From assembly GCF_002407605.1 (NCBI RefSeq), contig NZ_NXGV01000002.1:371644-435643 (forward strand): a stretch of 64,000 nt of DNA. Direction: 5' to 3'. The position numbers and the translations under genes are program-made. The number at the start of each line of letters is the position of its first letter. The stretch's first letter is position 1. This document shows positions 9,065 through 16,284 of the stretch, piece by piece. Below the pieces are notes generated by a model. It made no database searches, was not told the DNA's origin, and worked only from the letters and a program-made list of their open reading frames with translations. Origin of the DNA: Marinobacter sp. ANT_B65 (GTDB lineage Bacteria; Pseudomonadota; Gammaproteobacteria; Pseudomonadales; Oleiphilaceae).

Positions 9065-10018
9065 ATGGGCCGCCTTTTCATCGTTATCCTGCTTCTGGCC
9101 AGTTCACTGGCAACGGCCGGCACAGATACACCACCTCTGGTTGATGCCGTCTGGCTGAAATCCCACCTTGGTCAGGACAATATTGTGGTTCTGGATGTGA
9201 GATCCGGTATCGATAATGGCGGTGATCGAAGCAGTTTCCAGAAAGCCCATATCCCCGGCTCGGTTTACAGCAGCTATACAGACGATGGCTGGCGCGAAAG
9301 CCGCGATGGTGTTCAGGGTGTCTTGCCTCCGGTAAAGAGTATGGAACGGCTGATCGGCGGTCTGGGTATTGGTAACGAAGCTACTGTGGTGATTGTTCCG
9401 GCAGGAACTGGTGCCACCGATTTTGGCAGTGCGGCGCGGGTCTTCTGGACGTTCCGTGTGCTGGGGCATGATGAAGTTACCATTCTGAATGGTGGTTTTG
9501 CCGGCTGGCAGGCAGAAGGGTATGAAGTGGCCAGCGGTGAAGGTGCAGATCGCCCGTTTGCTGATTTCAAAGGTTCCGTGCAGGAAGAGCTGATCGCGTC
9601 CCTTGATGAAGTAGAGCATGCCCGGGAGAATCAGGGGCAACTGGTCGATGCCCGCCCGGAGGATTACTTCCGTGGTGAGACGGCCTCACCGGCAGCCAAG
9701 GCACCCGGTACCATTCCCGGCTCTTTTAACCTGCCCCATTATCAGTTTGTCAGTGAGGTATCCGATGTGTGGTATCTCAATGAAGACAGTATTACTGAGA
9801 GTGTTGAACGGGCGAATCTGAACGCCAACAGCCGCACCATCGCTTTCTGCAACACTGGCCACTGGGCTGCTACCGACTGGTTTGTATTGAGTGAACTGGC
9901 GGGCTTCAGCGAAGTTGCGCTGTACGATGGTTCCATGTCGGAATGGAGCCAGGACAGCGATCGCCCTATGCAGGTTGCCAAACGCGGCCTTGGAAAACTT
10001 CTCGATTTCTTTAACTGA
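9065..10018 (+). CDS. Periplasmic two-domain rhodanese-type sulfurtransferase
   Basis: 317 residues from ATG 9065. This start gives a clean signal peptide (GRLFIVILLLASSLATAGTD) with GGAGAAA upstream, whereas the longer frame to 9014 puts it off the N-terminus. Two tandem rhodanese domains follow. The first has DIVVLDVRSG-like IVVLDVRSGIDNGG and lacks a catalytic Cys. The second has QLVDARPEDYFRGE and the active-site loop CNTGHWAATDW, with the catalytic Cys near residue 261. It should transfer sulfane sulfur from thiosulfate or a persulfide in the periplasm. It is 10 bp upstream of a YeeE/YedE transporter gene, which suggests sulfur capture outside and import of the product. Confidence 0.9.
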   Translation: MGRLFIVILLLASSLATAGTDTPPLVDAVWLKSHLGQDNIVVLDVRSGIDNGGDRSSFQKAHIPGSVYSSYTDDGWRESRDGVQGVLPPVKSMERLIGGLGIGNEATVVIVPAGTGATDFGSAARVFWTFRVLGHDEVTILNGGFAGWQAEGYEVASGEGADRPFADFKGSVQEELIASLDEVEHARENQGQLVDARPEDYFRGETASPAAKAPGTIPGSFNLPHYQFVSEVSDVWYLNEDSITESVERANLNANSRTIAFCNTGHWAATDWFVLSELAGFSEVALYDGSMSEWSQDSDRPMQVAKRGLGKLLDFFN

Positions 10019-10028
10019 GTACAATTGA

Positions 10029-11243
10029 ATGAGTGAATCTGCTGTACTTCAGGCTGGGATGAAGCCGTCGGCCTGGATTGTTGACCGTTTCGTGGTTTTG
10101 ACGGCGCTTGCCGGGTTGGGCGTGCTTGGCGGGCTTATCTGGCTGGAAACGGCACCGTTTATGGTTGCCCTGTTTGCGATCGGTACGGTGCTGGGTATGG
10201 CCCTGTACCACGGTGCTTTCGGATTTACAGCAGGCTGGCGTAATCTGGTGCTTAAAAAGCGCGGTGCCGGTATGCGAGCCCAGCTGATGCTGTTTGCCCT
10301 GTCTTCTCTGATTATGGTGCCCATGCTCTACAGCGGGCAGGCCGGCCTTGTGGGTGCTGTTGCGCCTGTGGGTACGTCTCTGGTTGTTGGTTCTTTCATG
10401 TTCGGGATTGGCATGCAGCTGGGTGGCGGTTGTGGTTCGGGCACGCTGTTTACTGTAGGTGCCGGTAATATCCGCATGGTAGTTACCCTGGTATTTTTTA
10501 TTGCCGGTGCGGTGCTTGGCTCTATCCATCTGCCCTGGTGGCTGGATCAGCCCGGCTTCGATCCGGTACCTCTGGTTAATACCTTCGGTGTCAGCGGTGC
10601 GATTATTGTTCAGCTTCTGGCTTTGGGCCTGATAGCTCGCTGGGTCAACCGGGTTGAGCGCAAGGCCCACGGAACTATCGAGCGGAACGAACTGCTCTGG
10701 AAAGGTCAGGAACACGGTGTTTTGAGGACTCTGATCAGCGGTCGCTGGCCGTTTACCTGGGCCATCCTGATTCTGGCTGCGGGAAACGCACTGACACTGG
10801 GTATCGGTGGTTCGCCCTGGAGTGTGACCTTTGCTTTTAACGTATGGGGTGCCAAGGCCCTTGAAGCTGTCGGCGTAAATATGTCGCAGTTTGAGTTCTG
10901 GCAGTGGGACTACCCGGCGATGGCGCTCAAGGATTCCCTGCTGACCAATATTCCTTCGGTAATGAACTTCGGGTTGTTGCTTGGTGCCATGCTGGCGGCA
11001 GGCCTTGCCAATCGCTTTAACGAGGCCAGCCGGAACCGTCCCCAGCGCCGTCCACTGCTGGCCGCCGTGGTGGGTGGACTGCTTCTTGGTTACGGCGCCC
11101 GTTTGGGGTTCGGCTGCAATATTGGCGCGCTGTTTTCCGGTATTTCATCGGCCAGCCTGCACGCGTGGATCTGGTTTGCCTGTGCTTTCGCAGGGTCGTT
11201 TGTAGGTATTCGCCTGCGCCCCTGGTTCCGGTTACCTGAGTGA
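10029..11243 (+). CDS. YeeE/YedE family sulfur-compound transporter
   Basis: 404 residues with about nine to ten hydrophobic segments. Two family signatures carry the conserved cysteines: GGGCGSGTLFTVGAGN at about 136-151 and GFGCNIGALFSG at about 360. In TsuA (YeeE) such cysteines relay thiosulfate through the inner membrane. The substrate here, thiosulfate or another sulfur species, is inferred from the rhodanese gene directly upstream (10-bp gap). A small Cys-rich membrane protein follows within 20 bp. It ends with a charged C-terminal tail and is of usual length for the two-repeat type. Confidence 0.9.
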   Translation: MSESAVLQAGMKPSAWIVDRFVVLTALAGLGVLGGLIWLETAPFMVALFAIGTVLGMALYHGAFGFTAGWRNLVLKKRGAGMRAQLMLFALSSLIMVPMLYSGQAGLVGAVAPVGTSLVVGSFMFGIGMQLGGGCGSGTLFTVGAGNIRMVVTLVFFIAGAVLGSIHLPWWLDQPGFDPVPLVNTFGVSGAIIVQLLALGLIARWVNRVERKAHGTIERNELLWKGQEHGVLRTLISGRWPFTWAILILAAGNALTLGIGGSPWSVTFAFNVWGAKALEAVGVNMSQFEFWQWDYPAMALKDSLLTNIPSVMNFGLLLGAMLAAGLANRFNEASRNRPQRRPLLAAVVGGLLLGYGARLGFGCNIGALFSGISSASLHAWIWFACAFAGSFVGIRLRPWFRLPE

Positions 11244-11262
11244 TATGGAGAAGCTAGCCACT

Positions 11263-11457
11263 ATGGACAAAGCATATAGCCGGGGCCGGATTCTGATCAT
11301 GCTTGGCGTTATTCTGGCGCTGATTGTGGTGGATCACCTTAACAGCCCCACCTTTGCCTTTAATTCCGGGCAGGGGAATGTACAAACCGCACTGACGCAG
11401 CGGGATGAATCCGCCTGTGCACCTTGCGGCGCACCCTGCCCCTCAACCCGCAACTGA
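11263..11457 (+). CDS. Small single-pass membrane protein with Cys-rich tail, unknown
   Basis: 64 residues from ATG 11263, preferred because GGAGAAG lies 9 bp upstream; ATG 11245 is an alternative. A basic N-terminus (MDKAYSRGR) leads into one hydrophobic segment, ILIMLGVILALIVVDHL. The tail ends in CAPCGAPCPSTRN, with three cysteines spaced C-x2-C-x3-C. The segment could be an anchor or an uncleaved signal, which would put the cysteines in the periplasm. It is third in the rhodanese-YeeE operon, so a sulfur-handling or redox role is possible but unproven. No family was recognised. Confidence 0.65.
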   Translation: MDKAYSRGRILIMLGVILALIVVDHLNSPTFAFNSGQGNVQTALTQRDESACAPCGAPCPSTRN

Positions 11458-11463
11458 GGCAGA

Positions 11464-12219
11464 TCAGAGGTCTGCCCAGTTGATAGCCCTGAAATCGAAG
11501 TTGTCTTCCAGCGTTGGTTTGATTATCCGGAAATACGGGGATGCATCGAAATCCCTCGGTGTGAACAAGGATGTTTGCCGGATCCTGTAATGCTCACGAA
11601 TGCAGTCTGTGCAGTCTGGATCGCCTGATGGCATGGTGTTGATGGTCGGCAGGATCGGATAGCGCAGGCGCTGGAATCCTTCGGCAATAAACGTGGAACA
11701 GATAGCCCGGGTAGGGTCGCCGCTGCCAAATGACAGCAGTTTATATCTGTGTCGTGCAGGCACCGGGGGCGTCTGGATAAGGTAGCGTGCCAGATCAAAT
11801 ACGTTCTTCATATCATACTGGTGGCCCAGCCGGCTCAGGGCATAGTCTGTGAGCGCGTGAATGTTCTCTTCATTCAACCCCACCGGACGACAGATGCGGG
11901 TATGGCTGTGGCGGTAGAAGGAGAGCGGTAAGGGGCGGATACCGGCTTCCAGGTCCGCTTCGATCAGTGTGCAGGGCTCTCCGTCTTCTGATGTTCCCAG
12001 GCCAGCATCAGGCCCCAGATACAGAGCCGCATGAGACCAGGTTGATTGGGTCAGGTATTTTATAGCCACGCTGATGCGGGCATCACCTTCCACCAGCAGA
12101 ACATCTCCGGGCTGGAGTGCTCTTTCCAGAGCTTCGTAGGTTGATGTGGGCACTGAATGCTGTGCCACCTGCCTGGAAAGGTAAGCGGCGAGGTGTTTCG
12201 CCAGCCAGTTCAAAAGCAT
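11464..12219 (-). CDS. YiiX/YebB-like NlpC/P60 (permuted papain-fold) cysteine hydrolase
   Basis: 251 residues. The early PGDVLLVEGDARISVAIKYLT and WSHAALYLG carry the catalytic His and its lead-in. Further on, AICSTFIAEGF supplies the catalytic Cys, in the permuted order (His before Cys) seen in YiiX/YebB-like enzymes. LGHQYDMKNVFDLARYL is also typical of the group. There is no clear signal peptide. Substrates of this class are amide or thioester bonds, and the natural one is unknown. It is convergent with the YeeE operon (6-bp gap). A strong hairpin lies upstream at 12259-12281. Confidence 0.82.
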   Translation of the reverse strand: MLLNWLAKHLAAYLSRQVAQHSVPTSTYEALERALQPGDVLLVEGDARISVAIKYLTQSTWSHAALYLGPDAGLGTSEDGEPCTLIEADLEAGIRPLPLSFYRHSHTRICRPVGLNEENIHALTDYALSRLGHQYDMKNVFDLARYLIQTPPVPARHRYKLLSFGSGDPTRAICSTFIAEGFQRLRYPILPTINTMPSGDPDCTDCIREHYRIRQTSLFTPRDFDASPYFRIIKPTLEDNFDFRAINWADL

Positions 12220-12258
12220 TCTTCACTCCGGTTGTGTGTTGATAGCCCCCAACAGGCA

Positions 12259-12281
12259 GAACCCCAGGAGGCCTGGGGTTC
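12259..12281 (-). terminator. Perfect 10-bp hairpin between small secreted protein gene and YiiX-like gene
   Basis: GAACCCCAGG-agg-CCTGGGGTTC is a perfect GC-rich stem with a 3-nt loop. It lies downstream of the minus-strand gene ending at 12311. A U-run is missing, so it may stabilise the mRNA 3' end or be a weak terminator. Confidence 0.45.
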
Positions 12282-12310
12282 GTCCGGGTTTGTGAAGCAG
12301 GGTTCACTGC

Positions 12311-12463
12311 TTAGCTGACTGAACCCTGGTTCCCACCCTCCTGGATATGGTAGCAGGATGGGTTGTTTCCGCGCTCGATATCTTCGGCACTTACGCCTTC
12401 TGCATGTGCTGTTGCTGTGAATGCCAAAACAATAAGAGCGCCTGCCAGTGTTAAGGTTTTCAT
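12311..12463 (-). CDS. Small secreted protein, unknown
   Basis: 50 residues from ATG 12463, with AAAAGGAAC upstream. The N-terminus MKTLTLAGALIVLAFTATAH is a typical signal peptide with an AHA cleavage site. The mature part is only ~30 residues (EGVSAEDIERGNNPSCYHIQ then EGGNQGSVS), is acidic and has a single Cys. It is probably periplasmic. No family recognised. It is transcribed away from the DUF547 gene, with a 257-bp gap between the two starts. Confidence 0.6.
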   Translation of the reverse strand: MKTLTLAGALIVLAFTATAHAEGVSAEDIERGNNPSCYHIQEGGNQGSVS

Positions 12464-12720
12464 GATTCTGTTCCTTTTGGTTTGTATAGAGGCCACATTC
12501 GCGTTGCTGTGAATTCAGTCAACATCCTGATGTGTGGCTTGCACTCTTTGGACACACCAACAATCCGAGTGTTACGGATTATTTGCATGCTGGAGAGGGC
12601 GGGAACGTCAGTCTCGTTTATTTCATTTCTTCAGGTGTTGGGGGTGTAACAAAACAGCCCTGGCCGTGTCTGTAGTCATCGTCTTGCAGTACTAATGATT
12701 AAACTGATCCGGGAGTGACT

Positions 12721-13572
12721 ATGAGTAGATATCGGCTAGTGACAGGTTTTTTTGCATGGGTCCTTCTGCCGGGCCTGGTTTGGGCAGATGTTAATGAGGA
12801 GCTATACCAGCCATACCAGCGCCTGCTTTCGGGTTATCTCATCGAACAGGCATTGCCCGGTGACGGATTGGTTTCTGCTTTTGATTACTCCTCTGCCTTG
12901 GCGGATACAGATCTGGTGCAGTTGCTGGAACAGCAACGCAATGCTCTGGCGGAATTTGATGTCGGGACCCTGGAAGCCCGGGGAGAGTCGGTAGCCTTCT
13001 GGATTAATGCCTACAATTTTTTCATGCTTGAACAGATTCTTACGGAGCGGCCGGGTGGTGAACTTGTCACATCCGTCTGGGATTACGGTGGCCGGGTCAA
13101 TCCGTTTGTTGACAGTGTTTTTGATCGGGAAAACTTCGTGATTGGTGGGGAGCGATTCAGCCTGAGCCAGATCGAAAAAGGCGTATTGCTGGGTGAGGGC
13201 TATCAAACCAGGGGTTGGAAGGATGCCCGGGTTCACTTCGCCGTAAACTGCGCATCAGTGGGTTGCCCGCCGTTACGTGATCAGGTCTACACGGCCACCA
13301 ACCTTGAGGATCTGTTGCAGGAGAACACTCGCCGGGCGTTCAATACCCAGCACCATCTTAAGGTGTCAGGCAACACTTTGTATGGCACAGAGCTGTTCAA
13401 GTGGTACAAGCAGGACTTTGTTGAGGCTGAGGGCTCGGTGAGGGCCTTTATCCGGCGTTGGGCCAGCGACACTGTTGCAGAGCAGGTGGCGGGGACGAAT
13501 GAGCTGGATTACATCGATTATGACTGGTCTCTTAATCTGCCTGCGAATATGGGAATAGCGGGTTCCAAATGA
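12721..13572 (+). CDS. DUF547 domain-containing periplasmic protein
   Basis: 283 residues from ATG 12721, chosen because GGGAG lies 5 bp upstream. The N-terminus is a signal peptide ending VWADVNEEL. DUF547 marks are clear: AFWINAYNFFMLEQIL, then DARVHFAVNCASVGCPPLR and TELFKWYKQDF. The NCAS-x-GCPP loop with two cysteines is the strongest signature. Function of the family is unknown. A TVP38 membrane protein follows after 46 bp on the same strand, and both may be in one transcript. Confidence 0.9.
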   Translation: MSRYRLVTGFFAWVLLPGLVWADVNEELYQPYQRLLSGYLIEQALPGDGLVSAFDYSSALADTDLVQLLEQQRNALAEFDVGTLEARGESVAFWINAYNFFMLEQILTERPGGELVTSVWDYGGRVNPFVDSVFDRENFVIGGERFSLSQIEKGVLLGEGYQTRGWKDARVHFAVNCASVGCPPLRDQVYTATNLEDLLQENTRRAFNTQHHLKVSGNTLYGTELFKWYKQDFVEAEGSVRAFIRRWASDTVAEQVAGTNELDYIDYDWSLNLPANMGIAGSK

Positions 13573-13618
13573 AGCAGGTGCCAGTGCATAGTTACCTCAT
13601 GGCCAGTAGAATAACCTG

Positions 13619-14308
13619 ATGAACCGTTCACAATGGGCTTTCCGTTTTACTTTTCTGATCATTATCGCATTCGTGATGGGGGGCATCTGGCTGCTTCTTC
13701 GTCAGTTGGGTATGCCGGTAAGTCTGGCGCCGGAAGCTTTGTCTGAGTGGTTTAACGGTCAGGGGGTGTTTGGGCCATTGTTGCTGATGCTGCTGATGGT
13801 CCTCGCAGTGGTTGTCGGGCCGATTCCTACATTGCCCATTAGCGCAGCCTCAGGGCTTGCATACGGCATGTTCACGGGAACTGCGGTTGCGGTGTCGGGC
13901 GCCCTTGCCGGATCCATTATTGCTTTTTATCTGGCCCGGATTCTGGGGCGTGAGGCGGTCCGGCGCAAACTGGGGAACAACCCGGTTTTCTCTGCCTCCG
14001 GATCCCAGCGCTTTCTGTTCATCGCGGTGGCGCTGACGCGCCTGATTCCGCTGTTTTCCTTTGCTCTGATCAGCTATGCAGCCGGCGTCACTGCAATATC
14101 CTTCTGGCGTTATGCGATCGCGACAACTCTGGGGATGCTCCCCATGACGTTTGTGTTTGCCGGGCTGGGCCACAGTTTTGAACTCAGCCCCGCGCTGACG
14201 GTGGTTGCCGCGGTTGCCATCCTTCTGATCATGAGCATACTCCCGCTGTATCTCAGCAGGAATCCTGGTTCCCGCCTGTCTCGTTTTCTGCAGCTGGACA
14301 GAGCCTGA
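13619..14308 (+). CDS. TVP38/TMEM64 family (DedA-superfamily) membrane protein
   Basis: 229 residues with about six hydrophobic segments. The core signature is GPLLLMLLMVLAVVVGPIPT then LPISAASGLAYGMFTG, followed by GALAGSIIAFYLARILGREA, the re-entrant-loop region of the VTT/DedA fold. LTRLIPLFSFALISYAAGVT is the second conserved arm. Members have been linked to lipid scrambling or transport, but the substrate is unknown here. It is a stand-alone paralogue of the N-terminal domain of the fusion protein at 16285-18474. NrtS follows 122 bp downstream. Confidence 0.9.
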   Translation: MNRSQWAFRFTFLIIIAFVMGGIWLLLRQLGMPVSLAPEALSEWFNGQGVFGPLLLMLLMVLAVVVGPIPTLPISAASGLAYGMFTGTAVAVSGALAGSIIAFYLARILGREAVRRKLGNNPVFSASGSQRFLFIAVALTRLIPLFSFALISYAAGVTAISFWRYAIATTLGMLPMTFVFAGLGHSFELSPALTVVAAVAILLIMSILPLYLSRNPGSRLSRFLQLDRA

Positions 14309-14430
14309 AGTTTCAGGTGCTGTCTGTGTAACAGAGGGATCTTGTCTTGGTTCCTGTCCTTTTTTGATACCATAATGAACCTTCAGCAATCGTCTGCACT
14401 ATATAATATGCGCAAATCACGGGTAGCCTT

Positions 14431-14757
14431 ATGTCCTTTCTGAAAACTCTGCGTCGCCCGTTCCAACATTGCCGTGAGGCTTATGAGCTGGCGGTAGGCT
14501 ATGGTACGCCTCGCCGTGCTGCGAAGCTGGCTGCAATCGTTGGCACGCTTCTGGTTCTGATCAATCAGTGGGAGGCGATTGCTGGTGCGGGTTCGGTGGA
14601 CTGGGTAAAGGTGGTGCTGACTTATTGCGTTCCATATATGGTGTCAACGTATACCAGCGTCAGCAAGGACCTTCACCTTCGCCGGGACGCCGAGGTCGCG
14701 GAACAGAGGGTGCATGAGGAAGCACAACAGATTCAGTCCCGGGAAGGTGTTTTGTAG
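14431..14757 (+). CDS. nrtS: NrtS-like nitrate/nitrite transporter subunit
   Basis: 108 residues. Two short hydrophobic segments carry the family features: AAKLAAIVGTLLVLINQWEA and WVKVVLTYCVPYMVSTYTSV. From memory these match the NrtS family (LINQ ... LTYxVPYxVS), small proteins shown in a marine cyanobacterium to take up nitrate and nitrite. A charged C-terminal coil (LRRDAEVAEQRVHEEAQQIQ) follows. It would complement the nirBD assimilation genes 27 kb away. It is monocistronic. A near-perfect TATAAT lies at 14402-14407, but no convincing -35 was seen. Confidence 0.75.
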   Translation: MSFLKTLRRPFQHCREAYELAVGYGTPRRAAKLAAIVGTLLVLINQWEAIAGAGSVDWVKVVLTYCVPYMVSTYTSVSKDLHLRRDAEVAEQRVHEEAQQIQSREGVL

Positions 14758-14784
14758 CATTCCGGAACAGGGCGTTACCCCTGA

Positions 14785-14815
14785 GGGCCGGGTGAGTCGG
14801 AAAACCCGCCGGCCC
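14785..14815. terminator. GC-rich hairpin between convergent nrtS and EthD-like genes
   Basis: GGGCCG...CGGCCC with an inner GGT/ACC makes an imperfect stem in the 65-bp convergent gap. A good U-run is absent on either strand, so a bidirectional terminator role is likely but not certain. Confidence 0.4.
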
Positions 14816-14822
14816 CAGTCGT

Positions 14823-15134
14823 TTAATCAATGATTTCGCTGATCTGAACGGCAGGTTGTACGTTCGTGAAATTCGGGATATCCCTCAGAATCTCGTTGGC
14901 GTGGGGTCCGAACGCTGCCTCGAAGTCACTTACAGAGTCAAAAAACAAATGTCCCATGGCTATGTAGACGGGTGGTTCTCCCGGTGCACCTCCTGCCAGT
15001 CCTGATTCGATAGCCGTTCCCTTGCAGGCGTCTCCGAGTTTTTCACGAACCAGTGCCATATGAGTGTCACGGTAATAGGCTATGTCGAAAGTGCTATCTG
15101 CAGTCCTGGGGTAGAGTACGCTGACTTTTATCAT
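14823..15134 (-). CDS. EthD family reductase-like dimeric alpha-beta barrel protein
   Basis: 103 residues. The family pattern is MIKVSVLYPRTADSTFDIAY then YRDTHMALVREKLGDACKG. Bacterial EthD proteins have the Y-x-x-x-H-x-P/L signature seen here as YYRDTHMALV. The C-terminal FFDSVSDFEAAFGPHANEI is the second strand-helix unit. EthD was first described beside a cytochrome P450 that degrades ethers, but most members have no defined reaction. It is cytoplasmic, 97 bp downstream of the anti-sigma gene on the same strand. Membership of that operon is uncertain. Confidence 0.82.
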   Translation of the reverse strand: MIKVSVLYPRTADSTFDIAYYRDTHMALVREKLGDACKGTAIESGLAGGAPGEPPVYIAMGHLFFDSVSDFEAAFGPHANEILRDIPNFTNVQPAVQISEIID

Positions 15135-15231
15135 TGTTGGGGCCTCGCCTGTTGGAGTTCGAACATGAGACCTTCATTGAACCGCGCCAGGTGCGTTTGG
15201 CCAATGGCACTTTAGAACAAGATTTGAATGA

Positions 15232-15492
15232 TCACTCTTTCTCCCCGTCCCCGGGTTTCCATGTTTTGAGTGCTTCCGCTACCCGCTCGTCAATCCGGCG
15301 CATGAATTCCTCGTCCGGCCTGCCTGATGAGTGAGCCCTCATCAGGTCTGTGCTGGCGCGGAGGTTGCCGATGAATGTGCGGCAGTCCTTGCACATCATC
15401 AGGTGCATTTTCACGGACAGGTTCTGCCGGCTCGTGAGTTCACCATCTATGTAGTCACTGGCTATGCCTGCCAGATCCCTGCACATTAACAT
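15232..15492 (-). CDS. Zinc-finger anti-sigma factor (zf-HC2 type)
   Basis: 86 residues. The ZAS signature H-x3-C-x2-C is seen as MHLMMCKDC, preceded by CRDLAGIASDYIDGELT. There is no membrane segment, so this is a soluble cytoplasmic anti-sigma. Zinc-bound HxxxCxxC factors often sense thiol oxidants. The gene overlaps the 3' end of the ECF sigma gene by 7 bp, so the two are translationally coupled and should act as a pair. The C-terminal ~30 residues are charged and likely flexible. Confidence 0.88.
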   Translation of the reverse strand: MLMCRDLAGIASDYIDGELTSRQNLSVKMHLMMCKDCRTFIGNLRASTDLMRAHSSGRPDEEFMRRIDERVAEALKTWKPGDGEKE

Positions 15493-16106
15493 TCGCCTGT
15501 CTCCTGAAACGTTTCTACCATCAGAAAGATCTTCTGCCTTGCGCGGTGTAAAAGTACACGAAGGTTAGATGCACTGACATCCAGAATGTTACAGACATCT
15601 TCAGATTTGTGCTGGTGGGCCTCATAAAGCATCAGAGCTGAGCGCTGGGTTTCAGGCAGTGCCGACAGGTGTTTGTCCAGGCAACCACTGAGCGCATCAT
15701 TTTCCATTAATGTATCTGCGGATTCATGGAACTTGAGCTTGGGTGGCAGGTCCCAGCGGCCTTGTGCATTGAAACGGTCGGCAAGTTCCGGGTCGAGGCT
15801 TTCTGAAAAGTCAGTGGCTACCTCCCTGTTGCTGGTCCGGAGCTTGTTCTTGCAGCGGTTAGCGACGATTCGGTGCAGCCAGGTTTTCAGGCCGGAACGG
15901 CCTTCAAACTTCTGAATGGCATCAATCACCGTAACCCAGCAGTCCTGGACTATTTCCTCAGCACTGGAGTGGTCCAGATAGAACCGGGCTACAGCTAACA
16001 TTCCCGGAGAGTATTCCCGAACTGCCTCTTTGTAGGCGGATGAATTGCCTCGTTTCAGGTCGTCGATCAGTGAACTTTGCGGGTCCGGATGCGCTGTAGT
16101 GGCCAT
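15486..16106 (-). CDS. ECF-family RNA polymerase sigma factor
   Basis: 206 residues. Region 2 is visible from YSPGMLAVARFYLDHSSAEE to IVQDCWVTVIDAIQKFEGRS and LKTWLHRIVANRCKNKLR. Region 4 is LSALPETQRSALMLYEAHQH, then DVCNILDVSASNLRVLLHRA. The 54-residue linker is longer than usual and holds AQGRWDLPPKLKFHESADTL, a feature recalled for RpoE-like ECF groups with a zinc anti-sigma. It starts at ATG 16106. It is coupled to the zf-HC2 anti-sigma and divergent from the TVP38-flavoprotein cluster, which is a candidate target. Regulon and inducing signal are unknown. Confidence 0.92.
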   Translation of the reverse strand: MATTAHPDPQSSLIDDLKRGNSSAYKEAVREYSPGMLAVARFYLDHSSAEEIVQDCWVTVIDAIQKFEGRSGLKTWLHRIVANRCKNKLRTSNREVATDFSESLDPELADRFNAQGRWDLPPKLKFHESADTLMENDALSGCLDKHLSALPETQRSALMLYEAHQHKSEDVCNILDVSASNLRVLLHRARQKIFLMVETFQETGEC

Positions 16107-16185
16107 GGATTTCCGTTCCTTATCAGTCTTTGGATAGTCATTTTTTTTTTAGTGTTTCTGATTCGGTAAAAGTTCCTGTATTTTA

Positions 16186-16197
16186 GAGCGATCGCTC
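16186..16197. promoter_or_regulatory. Perfect 12-bp palindrome between the ECF sigma gene and TVP38-flavoprotein gene
   Basis: GAGCGATCGCTC sits centrally in the 178-bp divergent region and is framed by TTTT on the left and AAAA on the right. Its length and symmetry suit a TetR- or similar dimeric repressor. No such regulator gene is adjacent. Confidence 0.35.
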
Positions 16198-16284
16198 AAA
16201 AATTTTAATTCAGCCCTGTGTAACATTTAGCTGGTGACCGTGTCTGAATGAAATCAACGAACTGATTCCAATATTTTAAAAGGC

